From the NCBI GenBank assembly GCA_964653595.1, contig CAZZHH010000025.1, forward strand, positions 1 through 44,354: a stretch of 44,354 bases of DNA, in the 5' to 3' direction. The DNA is from JBAXTE01 sp964653595 (lineage in GTDB: Bacteria; Bacteroidota; Bacteroidia; Bacteroidales; WCHB1-69). Shown here in pieces: positions 7,701 through 15,445 of the stretch. How positions within the stretch are numbered: position 1 is the stretch's first letter; each line of letters opens with the position of its first letter. The notes below the pieces were generated by a model that was not told where the DNA came from, searched no databases, and was given only the letters and a program-made list of their open reading frames with translations. The position numbers were made by a program, and so were the translations under genes.

Positions 7701-9102
7701 ATATATAAATAAAGCATATAAAGAATCATATTGCTATATAGATTTATTAAATTTAAGGTGCAATTATGATAGCACCATTAATAAAGACTTAGCTGAATCA
7801 ATATACAATATTGTTAGAAGTTATATTTTAGTTTCAGCCACAAGACCTTATTTTGAATGGATATTAAAATCAGATGTTTCTTTTGGAATTGAACGTCTGT
7901 TGAAAAAGAAACAAAATGGCGAAGATTTTAAGCTTACTGTTGGCTTTTATAATGATACAAAAGAACGAGTTAAGGCTTTGACGAATTGGCTTAAAAATAA
8001 TATTCATGATTCTTTCAACGAAGAGAAAGTTCGTAAAATGAAATCAAAAGCAACTGACTCAATGGCTTTTATAGAAGAGGTAAGCAATCAGTATTCATTT
8101 TTTTTGCATGGACAAACTCTTGATTTTATAGCAAAATGCAGACAAATTGATATTAGGAAGGGTTATGGTTTAGGAACTACAACTGCAGATTTTCAAAACA
8201 TATTTGATGGATATCGAGATCAGTCAGATACAGAAAAAGCAATTTATAGGTTGTTAACTTTAGGGGTAATTGATGATTATATGGTGAACTTTTCTTCGCA
8301 TACATTTACGATAATAGGAACAAAAAAATCAGATAAAGAATATGTAAGTAATTTAAAATCATATCTATTAAAATACTATTCCGAAAAAACCGCATTGCAA
8401 AAAATGCAAAAAATTGAATCTATTAATGAATCAACACTAATTCGTAAGTTGTTGAGATTTTTGGTTGAATTTGTTTATAGTGAAATTGCAAAAAAGAAGA
8501 TTCAAGGCTTAAATGACATGAAATATGCGTGTAGTTATGGTGTTGGTAAACCTATTGAATTAAAAGAATATATAGATTTATATTTCAATTCAAAATACGC
8601 AAGAAGCGGTTATAAGGTAAATGAAAAAGAAGCATCTTTATATGATTTACTAATTGGAGATAATAAGACAGATGATAATATAGATTATGTATGGTATTTT
8701 ATTGGTTTGATGGATGTTGAATCTACTCAAATTGAAAACTATAAACATCTCCGTGGTGCTACAACTCGATTGTTACGTGTTCAGCCAGATAGTTATACGT
8801 TGTTGCTGCTAAATGCTTATGCTTTGTATATGTTGGAATTTAAGAATCAAAGATACATAGATGAAGCAGAAGCACTGTTATTGAGAGCTTTTACGAGCAT
8901 TCAAGAAAAAGAACCAGAGCTGACCGAGGATGATATGGAAAAGATATTAGATACGCTAAAAACAAAAATTCTGGCTAAAAATGGTTATTTATCTGATTAT
9001 TTTTCAATTTTGACAATAGATTCATTTTTATTAACTCGATACCTTAAGATATTACAAAAAGCAAATTCCACAATTCGATTATTAAATAAAAAACTAAATT
9101 AA
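4708..9102 (+). CDS. RecQ-like helicase with N-terminal DUF559/Vsr-like nuclease domain, 1464 aa
   Basis: Residues about 150-240 have the PD-(D/E)XK pattern of DUF559/Vsr nucleases: an early acidic helix (SEFEEDF), KTDFSIEF, then E216-x-D218-G and H222, DTERD, GW and LRI. The helicase core follows with FRHGQ (motif 0), GLLPTGGGKS 502-511 (Walker A), DEAH 609-612 with CVSEWGHDFR, LTATAS, and QEAGRVGRDR 901-910 (motif VI). An insert between the two RecA lobes is longer than in RecQ. The roughly 550-residue C-terminus is helical, with no RQC or HRDC domain recognised. The frame extends back to 4564, but the promoter lies inside that extension, so 4708 is preferred. It is first in a three-gene operon. 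The likely role is DNA unwinding coupled to cleavage, perhaps in phage defence (inference). Confidence 0.8.
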   Translation: MKQYQAGYILDNLIDVFEHNSQKQLDYKELAKWVSHFQMNSKTKFEEQKNTYQPILAVLINIMQRGLPTRLNVYALETIVKNSEMFEFDKKDNSILRIKTNRLINEDVKDLIFQAIHIIDPRLSKVDYQNTWEKLGSEFEEDFLYQKLPVSIGKAIDQNGDFIIQLLAPQRKISNIIKDNKGLSSGVLNKFTEQKTDFSIEFPYNSENKTKGLVIEIDGSQHESSIQKYLDTERDKAVALSGWNNTLRIKTSEFYSPLFDLKIKDRFCESIANEYIAYSFHNYSTPFWDHKFHYKIFQLTLIPFAIARIQRMLVEAIAHNRLDVDQKVWKIAVLERDVPCAKIAIDDLCKLLDSINGLMDDKLILPKIDLHVFNTKEFEDSSYKLSETKLIEDFDSNEFFDLVFDIAVLERSVCPNIILANSPEIISIRSIHYIDTQRTVATSDMIKYNPISYRKSDDKWEDDIECKKNLQYLLQSIFRKKEFRHGQIPIMHNALQCKSVIGLLPTGGGKSLTYQLSALLQPGICLVIDPIKSLMKDQVDGLLKNNIDSCAFINSTLKGEEKRKAIELFKAGRVQFVFVSPERLQMEDFRFALQDMTTNNIFFSYCVIDEAHCVSEWGHDFRTAFLRLGENAMKFCKTKNLENIPLFGLTATASYDVLADVQRELSGNSESKRLTEESIVRAEYTQRDELQFIIEKVTISNRIYSDIWDLKNELGAMKKKRLVSLFVDAPEKINEFQKDPLKVFSIENWNSDVAEIKEGCRSSFESMQIEGYKPSEMYDKNGVLIFCPHKSGEFGVTDMYKVDKNKNPIAPRKGYYDLISQYSDVTSGYFFGGVEEDRAEKDFADKKDLIEQELLDNQDKFINNEIDIMVATKGFGMGIDKENIRYTVHVNYPSTIEGFVQEAGRVGRDRKLALSYILFNDQEVHLSDGKTIDHDFEINKYFYNNSFKGTSKELTVLDELLTEIYFPDRTFEIENQIEIELGVEVQCNYWERENLKRVYINKAYKESYCYIDLLNLRCNYDSTINKDLAESIYNIVRSYILVSATRPYFEWILKSDVSFGIERLLKKKQNGEDFKLTVGFYNDTKERVKALTNWLKNNIHDSFNEEKVRKMKSKATDSMAFIEEVSNQYSFFLHGQTLDFIAKCRQIDIRKGYGLGTTTADFQNIFDGYRDQSDTEKAIYRLLTLGVIDDYMVNFSSHTFTIIGTKKSDKEYVSNLKSYLLKYYSEKTALQKMQKIESINESTLIRKLLRFLVEFVYSEIAKKKIQGLNDMKYACSYGVGKPIELKEYIDLYFNSKYARSGYKVNEKEASLYDLLIGDNKTDDNIDYVWYFIGLMDVESTQIENYKHLRGATTRLLRVQPDSYTLLLLNAYALYMLEFKNQRYIDEAEALLLRAFTSIQEKEPELTEDDMEKILDTLKTKILAKNGYLSDYFSILTIDSFLLTRYLKILQKANSTIRLLNKKLN

Positions 9103-9103
9103 T

Positions 9104-9979
9104 ATGGCAAATTCATCAGTTCAACAAATTAATATTGAGTTGGATAACCTTCAACAAGAATTGGTTCAGTTTAAATCAACCATCGATTATCTGAGCAATG
9201 CAAAACAGCATGTTGAAAATGCAGTAGAGTCCGTTAGTCAAGTTGAATCTTCTTTTTCTGCCAAAGTAGAAGAACTAAAAAACACATATACTTCATTCAT
9301 TGAGTTGAATAAATATATTGAAAAGCTATTACAGAAGATTGACGGGATTGATTTCCCCGAAAGGCTTACAACAATTGAACATATAGTTACTGAAACAATC
9401 AGTGAAATAAATGAAATTAAAGTAGCGACAATAGAACAAGTTCAAGAAGCTTCAAAGGTTATTATCAAAGCTGATTTTGAAGGTCGTTTTAAGGAGTTAC
9501 AAGCGTCTGTTGACTCGTCAATCAACTCGAATAGTCAACTTGCAAATTCAGTTGAAAAGCTCAAATTACGAGAAAGATTTGACACTTTCGAGAAAAATAT
9601 TTCTGATAATTTAAATGAATCTATAGATCAATTGGAAAATAATACAATCCAAATCGCTAAAGATTCAGCTCAGACAATAAAGGATTTAAATCTGCCAATT
9701 CGAATTGAAAAGTTAGATGCAAATATTTCTGGACAGTTAGTAGCAATTCAAAATATTCACAGTCGCCTTGAGAGTGTTGAACGAAATATTCAATCAAAGA
9801 TTAAAGATGTTTCTACAAATCAAATTAAAACGCAACAGGAACTTCAAAAACAGATTCAATCAAGCGAAGTGGCTACTAATAAAGAAATGGAATTAAGATT
9901 TAAGAAACAACAACTTTTTTCATTTATCACATGGGGATTAATCATTCTTGGGGTTGCTGCAGTCATATTGACAAAATAA
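9104..9979 (+). CDS. Tail-anchored coiled-coil protein, 291 aa
   Basis: The protein is an almost continuous coiled coil (about residues 5-265), rich in Gln, Glu, Asn, Ser and Ile with heptad-like spacing. It ends in a single hydrophobic segment (about 271-289) and a final Lys, as in tail-anchored proteins, so most of it would face the cytoplasm. There is no N-terminal signal peptide. It begins one base after the helicase stop codon and is followed within 8 bases by the HD gene, so all three are surely co-transcribed. A membrane scaffold or sensor for the helicase and hydrolase is plausible but is inference. The family is not recognised. Confidence 0.75.
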   Translation: MANSSVQQINIELDNLQQELVQFKSTIDYLSNAKQHVENAVESVSQVESSFSAKVEELKNTYTSFIELNKYIEKLLQKIDGIDFPERLTTIEHIVTETISEINEIKVATIEQVQEASKVIIKADFEGRFKELQASVDSSINSNSQLANSVEKLKLRERFDTFEKNISDNLNESIDQLENNTIQIAKDSAQTIKDLNLPIRIEKLDANISGQLVAIQNIHSRLESVERNIQSKIKDVSTNQIKTQQELQKQIQSSEVATNKEMELRFKKQQLFSFITWGLIILGVAAVILTK

Positions 9980-9987
9980 AACTAGAA

Positions 9988-11040
9988 ATGAATTTAAATA
10001 AAGACAATTACAAAAATATATTGAACACTAGTTTTGAGAATAAAGCTAGCTGGAATTATTATAAAAATAAAGACATTGAGTTAACTAATCCATTTGAATC
10101 AGAAGATAATAGCAAGGAGTTTATCAAAAGATTTATTGAGTTGGCACGGAAAGCTGAAACAAATGATTTGTTTGAAAAAGTAGATAAATTAGGCGGTAGA
10201 GCAATTCATGTAGTTTGTACGTTTTTTCTTGGAATTTATCTTTACGAAAATAATGAAAGGATCAAAGAGAGAATAATTGCAGAGATTTATAGGTTAAAAA
10301 AGAAACATAAAATCAAATCAGATATACGATTTTCATATATCTGGTTTCTTATTTGCCTGTTTCATGATTTGGGTTATGATTATGAAAATAGTCCAATTGA
10401 CTGTCAAAGTTTTAAAGATTATTTCAAGAAAGTTGAAGGGAAATATTTGAAAAAAATTGACGGAGTTCCACTTCTATATGAATCAAATTATAAAAAATAT
10501 TTTGATTATCGACTTGATGATGGGAAAGTTGATCATGGGATATGCGCAGCTTTTATTTTATACCGGGATTTATGTAAAATCAGAAATGAACAATTTAATT
10601 CTGATAAGCCAAAAACAATTTTGTGTTGGGAAGAAGCCTTAGATAATGTATACAGTTATGCTTCATGGGTAATATTGGCTCACAATATTTGGTTTGTAAA
10701 AGATAGTGACGAATGTGCAAAATCAAACTACAAAAAAGTAGGATTGCAAGATCTGATATTTAAAGAAAATAATGGAGAGATTAATTATCCGATTTCTATA
10801 GGGGAGCATCCTTTTTTATTTCTGTTTTGCTTGGTTGATAGCATAGAGCCTTTTAAAATTGTCAAAGACATTTCGTTGCTTGATGAAATTATGATTGAAG
10901 TGAAATCGGATCAAATAATATTGGAATCAAATCTGAAATGTGGCTGTCATGATGCTTTGTTGAATAAAGCAGTTGATTTGAATAATTGGCTTACGAATGC
11001 AAAAATAGTTGAGAATAAAGTGATTATTTCAGTTTTATAA
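9988..11040 (+). CDS. HD-domain metal-dependent hydrolase, 350 aa
   Basis: The sequence shows the full set of HD-superfamily ligands in order: H74 (RAIHVV), H126-D127 (LFHDLGYD), H183 (VDHG), H232 (LAHN) and D284 (LVDSIEP). This arrangement is typical of HD hydrolases that bind one or two metals and act on phosphoester or nucleotide substrates, including nucleases and dNTPases. The substrate cannot be read from sequence. The frame reaches back to 9931 but overlaps the coiled-coil gene; the ATG at 9988, 8 bases after that gene's stop, fits the operon. The C-terminal 60 residues are a small beta-like extension. As third gene of the helicase operon it may be its nucleolytic or signalling effector (inference). 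Confidence 0.75.
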   Translation: MNLNKDNYKNILNTSFENKASWNYYKNKDIELTNPFESEDNSKEFIKRFIELARKAETNDLFEKVDKLGGRAIHVVCTFFLGIYLYENNERIKERIIAEIYRLKKKHKIKSDIRFSYIWFLICLFHDLGYDYENSPIDCQSFKDYFKKVEGKYLKKIDGVPLLYESNYKKYFDYRLDDGKVDHGICAAFILYRDLCKIRNEQFNSDKPKTILCWEEALDNVYSYASWVILAHNIWFVKDSDECAKSNYKKVGLQDLIFKENNGEINYPISIGEHPFLFLFCLVDSIEPFKIVKDISLLDEIMIEVKSDQIILESNLKCGCHDALLNKAVDLNNWLTNAKIVENKVIISVL

Positions 11041-11095
11041 AAAGGATTTTTAATCCCAAACAAGATATTAAAAAAATAAAATACCAAACATATCA

Positions 11096-11278
11096 ATGAA
11101 CTCCAATAAAATCACCTTCCTTCTAGTCATATTTGTAGCAGGACTGTTATGTCCATCGTGTAAGTCGGGAGATTGTAGTAAAAAAAGAGCAGCAAAGAGT
11201 GACACCGAAAACTATTTTTCACCCAAGTCAAGCAAGAAGAAAGGGAAAAAGAATTCGGCTAAATGTGTCAAATGGTGA
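11096..11278 (+). CDS. Small Cys/Lys-rich lipoprotein, 60 aa
   Basis: An N-terminal hydrophobic segment (residues 6-18) leads to cysteines C19 and C22, either of which could be lipidated (weak lipobox), followed by CKSGDCSKK. The mature part is short, strongly basic and ends NSAKCVKW. It sits 55 bases after the HD gene. The last 24 codons recur at 13352-13426 on the other side of hipBA, so this looks like one member of a small repeated family. The function is unknown. The length is near the lower limit, but the signal-peptide pattern and the partly conserved second copy argue that it is real. Confidence 0.5.
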   Translation: MNSNKITFLLVIFVAGLLCPSCKSGDCSKKRAAKSDTENYFSPKSSKKKGKKNSAKCVKW

Positions 11279-11281
11279 TGG
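11207..11281 (+). repeat. 75-bp direct repeat, copy 1 (upstream of hipBA)
   Basis: These 75 bases, covering the end of the small lipoprotein gene and its stop codon, match 13352-13426 without gaps and with about ten mismatches by eye. The two copies bracket the hipBA module in the same orientation. Confidence 0.75.
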
Positions 11282-11359
11282 TTGGTTATGAGGGTGCTGG
11301 TATATTTACATGAAATTGATAATTTATTAGGAGTTAAATAGGTATTTATAAGGATAGAT

Positions 11360-11406
11360 ATGTTGTAAAATATCAACATTACATCAATTTTAAAAATATA
11401 TTGATG
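11360..11406. promoter_or_regulatory. Two dyads upstream of the hipBA promoter
   Basis: ATGTTG-N8-CAACAT at 11360-11379 is a perfect 6-bp dyad with the same 8-base spacing as the E. coli HipB operator (TATCC-N8-GGATA). CATCAAT-N11-ATTGATG at 11382-11406 is a second dyad. Both lie upstream of the -33 element. HipB binding is inference. Confidence 0.35.
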
Positions 11407-11435
11407 GAATATGTCAACATTGTTAGATGTGTTTT

Positions 11436-11466
11436 TTTGAAATATCATAAATTGTTTGTATATTTG
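11436..11466 (+). promoter_or_regulatory. hipBA promoter
   Basis: TTTG at 11436-11439 is followed after 19 bases by TATATTTG at 11459-11466, an almost ideal Bacteroidota promoter. A perfect palindrome, TTTTAAT-T-ATTAAAA at 11481-11495, lies just past the expected start of transcription and is a further candidate for an autoregulatory operator. Confidence 0.55.
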
Positions 11467-11537
11467 TTGGGAAATACCATTTTTAATTATTAAAATTACC
11501 TATAATGGTGGAAAATATCAACAATAATTGGATTGCA

Positions 11538-11837
11538 ATGAGCGATAATGCCATCATTGCTTCCATCGGTGAGTTTATAAAACAAAAACGACTGCAAGAA
11601 GATAAAACACAATTGCAATTAGCTAAAGATGCAGGGTTAAATCGTTCTACAATTATTCAGATCGAAAATGGAGAGTCTATTACATTATCTTCGCTGATAC
11701 AAATATTAAGAGTGCTGAACCTATTGCATCTCATGGATATATTCATCCTCGAAGATCAAATTAGCCCCATGGAATATGTTAAAATGAAAGAAAAGAGACG
11801 ATTACGTGCAAGAAAAAAGAATACAGAAACTGATTGA
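11538..11837 (+). CDS. hipB: HipB-like antitoxin, XRE-family HTH, 99 aa
   Basis: This is a compact Xre/Cro helix-turn-helix: IGEFIKQKRLQEDKTQLQLA, then GLNRSTIIQIENGES as recognition helix and turn, and a C-terminal basic tail. HipB antitoxins bind HipA and repress their own operon. The frame extends upstream to ATG 11505, but ATG 11538 (MSDNAII) starts closer to the domain; either is possible. The stop codon lies 14 bases before the preferred hipA ATG, so translation is coupled. Placement directly before hipA makes the antitoxin role well supported. Confidence 0.8.
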   Translation: MSDNAIIASIGEFIKQKRLQEDKTQLQLAKDAGLNRSTIIQIENGESITLSSLIQILRVLNLLHLMDIFILEDQISPMEYVKMKEKRRLRARKKNTETD

Positions 11838-11851
11838 AATACAGAAATAGG

Positions 11852-13162
11852 ATGGTAGATTATGCTCTTGTTAAAATATGGGATACATTAGTGGGTGCTG
11901 TAATCTGGGACAGTAAAAGAAGACTGGCCAGTTTTCAGTATGATAAAAAATTTTTGGGAAAAAAATGGGAATTGTCTCCGTTGAAAATGCCTTTGCGAAA
12001 TGGAGATCGTGTATATAGTTTCCCTGAATTATTGTCATCAAAAGATAGTATACAAGATACATTTAAAGGGTTGCCCGGCTTATTGGCAGATTCACTGCCA
12101 GATAAATACGGAAATTTGTTAATTGATAAATGGCTGGCACAAAACGGACGAGTTCCGAATGATATGAACCCAGTTGAGAAACTGTGTTTTATTGGTACTC
12201 GAGGAATGGGTGCTTTGGAATTTGAACCTAGTCAGATAAGGACAAGTAAAAATACATTCTCAATAGAGATAAAAAGTTTGGTTGAAATTGCACAAAAGAT
12301 GCTTTCAAATCGTGAAAGTTTTGAAACAAAACTGGAGCCTGACGAGCAACAAGCAATGGAGCAAATTCTTAAAATTGGCACCTCTGCAGGAGGAGCAAGG
12401 CCAAAAGCACTGATTGCTTTTAATGAAAGTACGAAAGAAGTGCGGTCTGGACAAACGAAGGTTCCAAATGGATTTTCACATTGGTTGTTAAAACTTGATG
12501 GTGTGAGTGGAGTTCAGTTTGGTGATAGCTATGGCTGGGGGCGGATTGAATATGCGTATCATTTGATGGCAAAAGAATGTGGTATTGAAATGACAACATG
12601 TTTTTTACTTGAAGAAAATGATAGGGCACACTTTATGACCAAACGTTTTGATCGCGAAGGTAGTAATACGAAGCACCATATTCAAACATTATGCGGAATA
12701 AATCACTTTGATTACGGAAATCTTTACGGATATGGATATGAGCAGGTATTTCAAACCATGCGCATGTTAAACCTTCCACATCCGCAGACAGAACAGATGT
12801 TTAGAAGAATGGTGTTTAATGTATTGGCGACAAATTGCGATGATCATACAAAGAACTTTTCATTTCGACTCAAAAAGGATGGAGTTTGGGAATTAGCCCC
12901 TGCTTATGATGTCTGTTATTCGTTTGATTCGACAAATATATGGGTTAACCAGCAAACATTGAGTGTGAACGGGAAGCATAAGGAAATCAATAAAAATGAC
13001 TTTATGATCATAGCCAAAGCAAATAACATCAAAAAGGGGGAACAGATTATAGATGATGTCAATAAGGTTGTTAAGAACTGGAGTGATTTTGCATTGAAAG
13101 TAAAAGTAAATGAGAGTAAGCGTAATGAGATAAATTTAAATTTGCATATACTGAAAGATTAA
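11852..13162 (+). CDS. hipA: HipA-like toxin kinase, 436 aa
   Basis: HipA-family Ser/Thr kinases phosphorylate glutamyl-tRNA synthetase or related targets and cause growth arrest. Visible signatures are an N-terminal small domain (ALVKIWDTLVGAVIWD), the glycine-rich loop GTSAGGARPK (about 176-185), the catalytic segment NCDDHTKN (D330/D331) and the metal-binding aspartate in APAYDV (D353). The length is normal for the family (about 430-440). A TTG at 11834 overlapping the hipB stop is an alternative start, but ATG 11852 begins the conserved sequence. The reading frame and key residues are intact, so the toxin is probably active and held in check by HipB. Confidence 0.88.
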   Translation: MVDYALVKIWDTLVGAVIWDSKRRLASFQYDKKFLGKKWELSPLKMPLRNGDRVYSFPELLSSKDSIQDTFKGLPGLLADSLPDKYGNLLIDKWLAQNGRVPNDMNPVEKLCFIGTRGMGALEFEPSQIRTSKNTFSIEIKSLVEIAQKMLSNRESFETKLEPDEQQAMEQILKIGTSAGGARPKALIAFNESTKEVRSGQTKVPNGFSHWLLKLDGVSGVQFGDSYGWGRIEYAYHLMAKECGIEMTTCFLLEENDRAHFMTKRFDREGSNTKHHIQTLCGINHFDYGNLYGYGYEQVFQTMRMLNLPHPQTEQMFRRMVFNVLATNCDDHTKNFSFRLKKDGVWELAPAYDVCYSFDSTNIWVNQQTLSVNGKHKEINKNDFMIIAKANNIKKGEQIIDDVNKVVKNWSDFALKVKVNESKRNEINLNLHILKD

Positions 13163-13234
13163 TAGTGTAATAAAAATCACTGAAGAAGACCAGAATAAAT
13201 GCCAGATCCACAAAACATGGAGTATGTGTAAAAA

Positions 13235-13426
13235 ATGCACATACTGCCGAAGATGGAAAAGTGCACGATACATAATTTCAGCAGCAATCGCAATGGGTGT
13301 AGAAATGAATGTCAATTTTTCTGTACCAAAAACTTGACAAATGCCCGAATTGAAAACTATTATTCACCCAAATCAACCAATAAAAAAAAGGAAAAGAATT
13401 CGGCTAAATGTGCCAAGTGGTGATGG
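13235..13426 (+). pseudogene. Diverged second copy of the small lipoprotein gene (contains 75-bp repeat copy 2)
   Basis: Bases 13352-13426 repeat 11207-11281 and encode the same peptide end (ENYYSPKS..NSAKCAKW). Upstream, the frame from 13235 gives a different, Cys-rich leader without a signal peptide, so the N-terminus appears decayed or replaced. It lies 72 bases after hipA. The rest of the spacer up to 13568 is AT-rich with no other gene seen. Confidence 0.5.
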
Positions 13427-13568
13427 AAATGTAGTTGGAGAGGTGTAAAACCTAGTTTTTTTGAAGTGTCGTTTTTTTGTCAATCGGCAAAAAAAAGTTA
13501 TTTCAATAAGTCATATAAAAGGATATGGTTGTTTAAAAATATCTACATTTTTCTATGTGATTTTTTCG

Positions 13569-13576
13569 TAAGTTTG
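13569..13576 (+). promoter_or_regulatory. -7 promoter element of the C1 peptidase gene
   Basis: TAAGTTTG fits TAnnTTTG and lies 27 bases before the ATG. The -33 element is weak, only a T-rich run about 20 bases upstream. Confidence 0.35.
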
Positions 13577-13603
13577 TAATCAAATAACAAAACACACAAT
13601 AAA

Positions 13604-14998
13604 ATGAAGAAAATAATTTCGCTGTCCCTCATCTGCCTCTTGTTGTCGGGGAGTTTGTTGGCGCAACAATTCAAGGGACTTACGGGTGCCGATCTTACAA
13701 AAATCAAGTCGTCGGTTACCAAAGATGCATCCTTCAAAGCCCGTCAAAATGCCGTTACGGCCAATGGAATTGCAAAATTGGCGGTAAATCGTGAAAATGC
13801 GGGAAAAATTGATACCTATTTCAGCAATAAGGTGAAAACCAAAGGCATCACCGACCAGAAATCATCGGGCCGTTGTTGGCTGTTTACCGGCTTGAACTTT
13901 GTCCGCCCAAAAGTGATTGAAAAACTGAACCTTTCGGAGTTTGAATTCTCCCAAAACTACTCCTTCTTCTGGGATCAGCTGGAAAAATCCAACCTGTTTT
14001 TGGAAATCATCATCGCCACTTCTTCAAAACCGATGGATGACAAAACCGTGGAGTGGGCGTTCAAAAACCCGATTGGAGACGGTGGCCAGTGGACTACCTT
14101 TGCCGACATCGTAACCAAATACGGGGTGGTACCAAAACAAGTGATGCCCGAAACTGAGCAAAGCGACAATACGGGTAAGATTTCTTCTTTGCTGACTTCG
14201 AAACTTCGCGAGTATGGTCTCGAAATCAGGGAGATGGTGGCTAACGGTAAAAAAGCGGAAGCGTTGAATAGCCGTAAAATTGAGATGCTGGGTGACGTTT
14301 ATAAAATGCTGTCCATTGGATTGGGAACGCCTCCCGATTCGTTTGTTTGGCGTTATAAAGACAAGGATGATAAAATTTCCGAAGCCAAAACATACACGCC
14401 ACTCAGTTTCTACAAAGAGATGCTAGGCATCGATATGAACGAGTATGTCATGTTCATGAACGATCCCACCCGGGAATACAATAAAGTGTACGAAATTGAA
14501 TACGACCGCAACATGGCCGACGGCAAGAACTGGAAATATATCAATGTCTCCGTTGAGGTGCTTAAGAACATGGCCATTGCCTCCATTAAAGCCAACAATG
14601 CGCTCTATTTCTCATGTGATGTGGGGAAATTTTTATTGAAGGACAATGGAACCTTGGATGTCAATAATTACAATTACAGTGATTTGTTCCAGACCTCTTT
14701 CCCAATGAACAAAACCCAACGAATCAAAACATTCGACAGCGGCTCCTCCCATGCTATGACCCTTATTGGAGTAGATATAGATGCAACAGGAAAACCATCC
14801 AAATGGTTGATTGAAAACTCCTGGGGCCCAACGTATGGGTTCAATGGACAGTTGATCATGACCGATGAATGGTTCAATGAATACTTCTTCCGCTTGGTGG
14901 TGCATAAATCATTTGTACCGGAAGAAATTCAAAAAATCCTGTCACAAACGGCCATCAAACTTCCACCTTGGGATCCAATGTTTTCTCAGGAACAATAG
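13604..14998 (+). CDS. Secreted bleomycin-hydrolase-like C1 aminopeptidase, 464 aa
   Basis: This is a papain-fold cysteine peptidase of the bleomycin hydrolase/PepC family, which acts as an aminopeptidase usually in hexameric barrels. The triad is visible: C91 in DQKSSGRCWLF, H383 in SSHAMTLIGVD and N405 in IENSWG. Unlike cytoplasmic PepC, it has an N-terminal signal peptide (residues 1-20, ending LLAQ), so it is exported, probably to the periplasm. This variant is common in Bacteroidota and would fit peptide breakdown by an amino-acid fermenter. Base composition is richer in G and C than the preceding island, which marks the island's end. It appears to be a single-gene transcript with its own -7 element. 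Confidence 0.92.
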   Translation: MKKIISLSLICLLLSGSLLAQQFKGLTGADLTKIKSSVTKDASFKARQNAVTANGIAKLAVNRENAGKIDTYFSNKVKTKGITDQKSSGRCWLFTGLNFVRPKVIEKLNLSEFEFSQNYSFFWDQLEKSNLFLEIIIATSSKPMDDKTVEWAFKNPIGDGGQWTTFADIVTKYGVVPKQVMPETEQSDNTGKISSLLTSKLREYGLEIREMVANGKKAEALNSRKIEMLGDVYKMLSIGLGTPPDSFVWRYKDKDDKISEAKTYTPLSFYKEMLGIDMNEYVMFMNDPTREYNKVYEIEYDRNMADGKNWKYINVSVEVLKNMAIASIKANNALYFSCDVGKFLLKDNGTLDVNNYNYSDLFQTSFPMNKTQRIKTFDSGSSHAMTLIGVDIDATGKPSKWLIENSWGPTYGFNGQLIMTDEWFNEYFFRLVVHKSFVPEEIQKILSQTAIKLPPWDPMFSQEQ

Positions 14999-15012
14999 GT
15001 TAGAATTAGTTT

Positions 15013-15367
15013 AGACGCAGAGATTCGCGAAGAAATGGACGCAGAGCTCGCAGAGAAATGGACGCAGAGTTTCGCAGAGAATTAGACTCACAGCTCGCAG
15101 AGAGAAATCGTCGCGTAGCCTTTGCGTATCTTTGCCCTTTCGCGTTCTTTGCTTCGCCTGTTTTCGAATTTGACGCAGAGCCCGCAGAAGAGCAGAGTCG
15201 CGCAGAGTAATTCGTCGCGTAGCCTTTGCGTATCTTTGCTCTTTAGCGCCCTTTGCGTCGCTTGTTTTCGAATTTGACGCAGAGCCCTCAGATGAGCAGA
15301 GTTTCGCTGAGAAAAAGGTCGCGTAGCCTTCGCGGTTCTTTGCACTTTAGCGTTCTTTGCGTCGCAC
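15013..15367. repeat. Left block of GACGCAGAG / CTTTGCGTC palindromic repeats
   Basis: The block is built from GACGCAGAG..GCAGAG arms followed by CGTCGCGTAGCCTTTGCG..CTTTGCGTC arms, so each unit can fold on itself. There are about three degenerate GACGCAGAG words at the left, then at least two complete units. Bases 15109-15230 recur with one mismatch at 16015-16136 beyond the next gene. Frames read through it are spurious. No other gene is seen between 14999 and 15445. Confidence 0.85.
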
Positions 15368-15445
15368 ATTTCATGGTTTAACATTGGTTATTTTTATTAT
15401 TTCCAATTTATTTGATAATTTAGCGGAATATTAAAACCATATTTT

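Noticed and set aside
15088..15384. 98-codon minus-strand frame, and plus-strand frames at 16028-16317
   Set aside because: They are translations of the GCAGAG/CTTTGCG repeats; amino-acid composition (Arg, Ser, Leu, Cys) simply follows the repeat.
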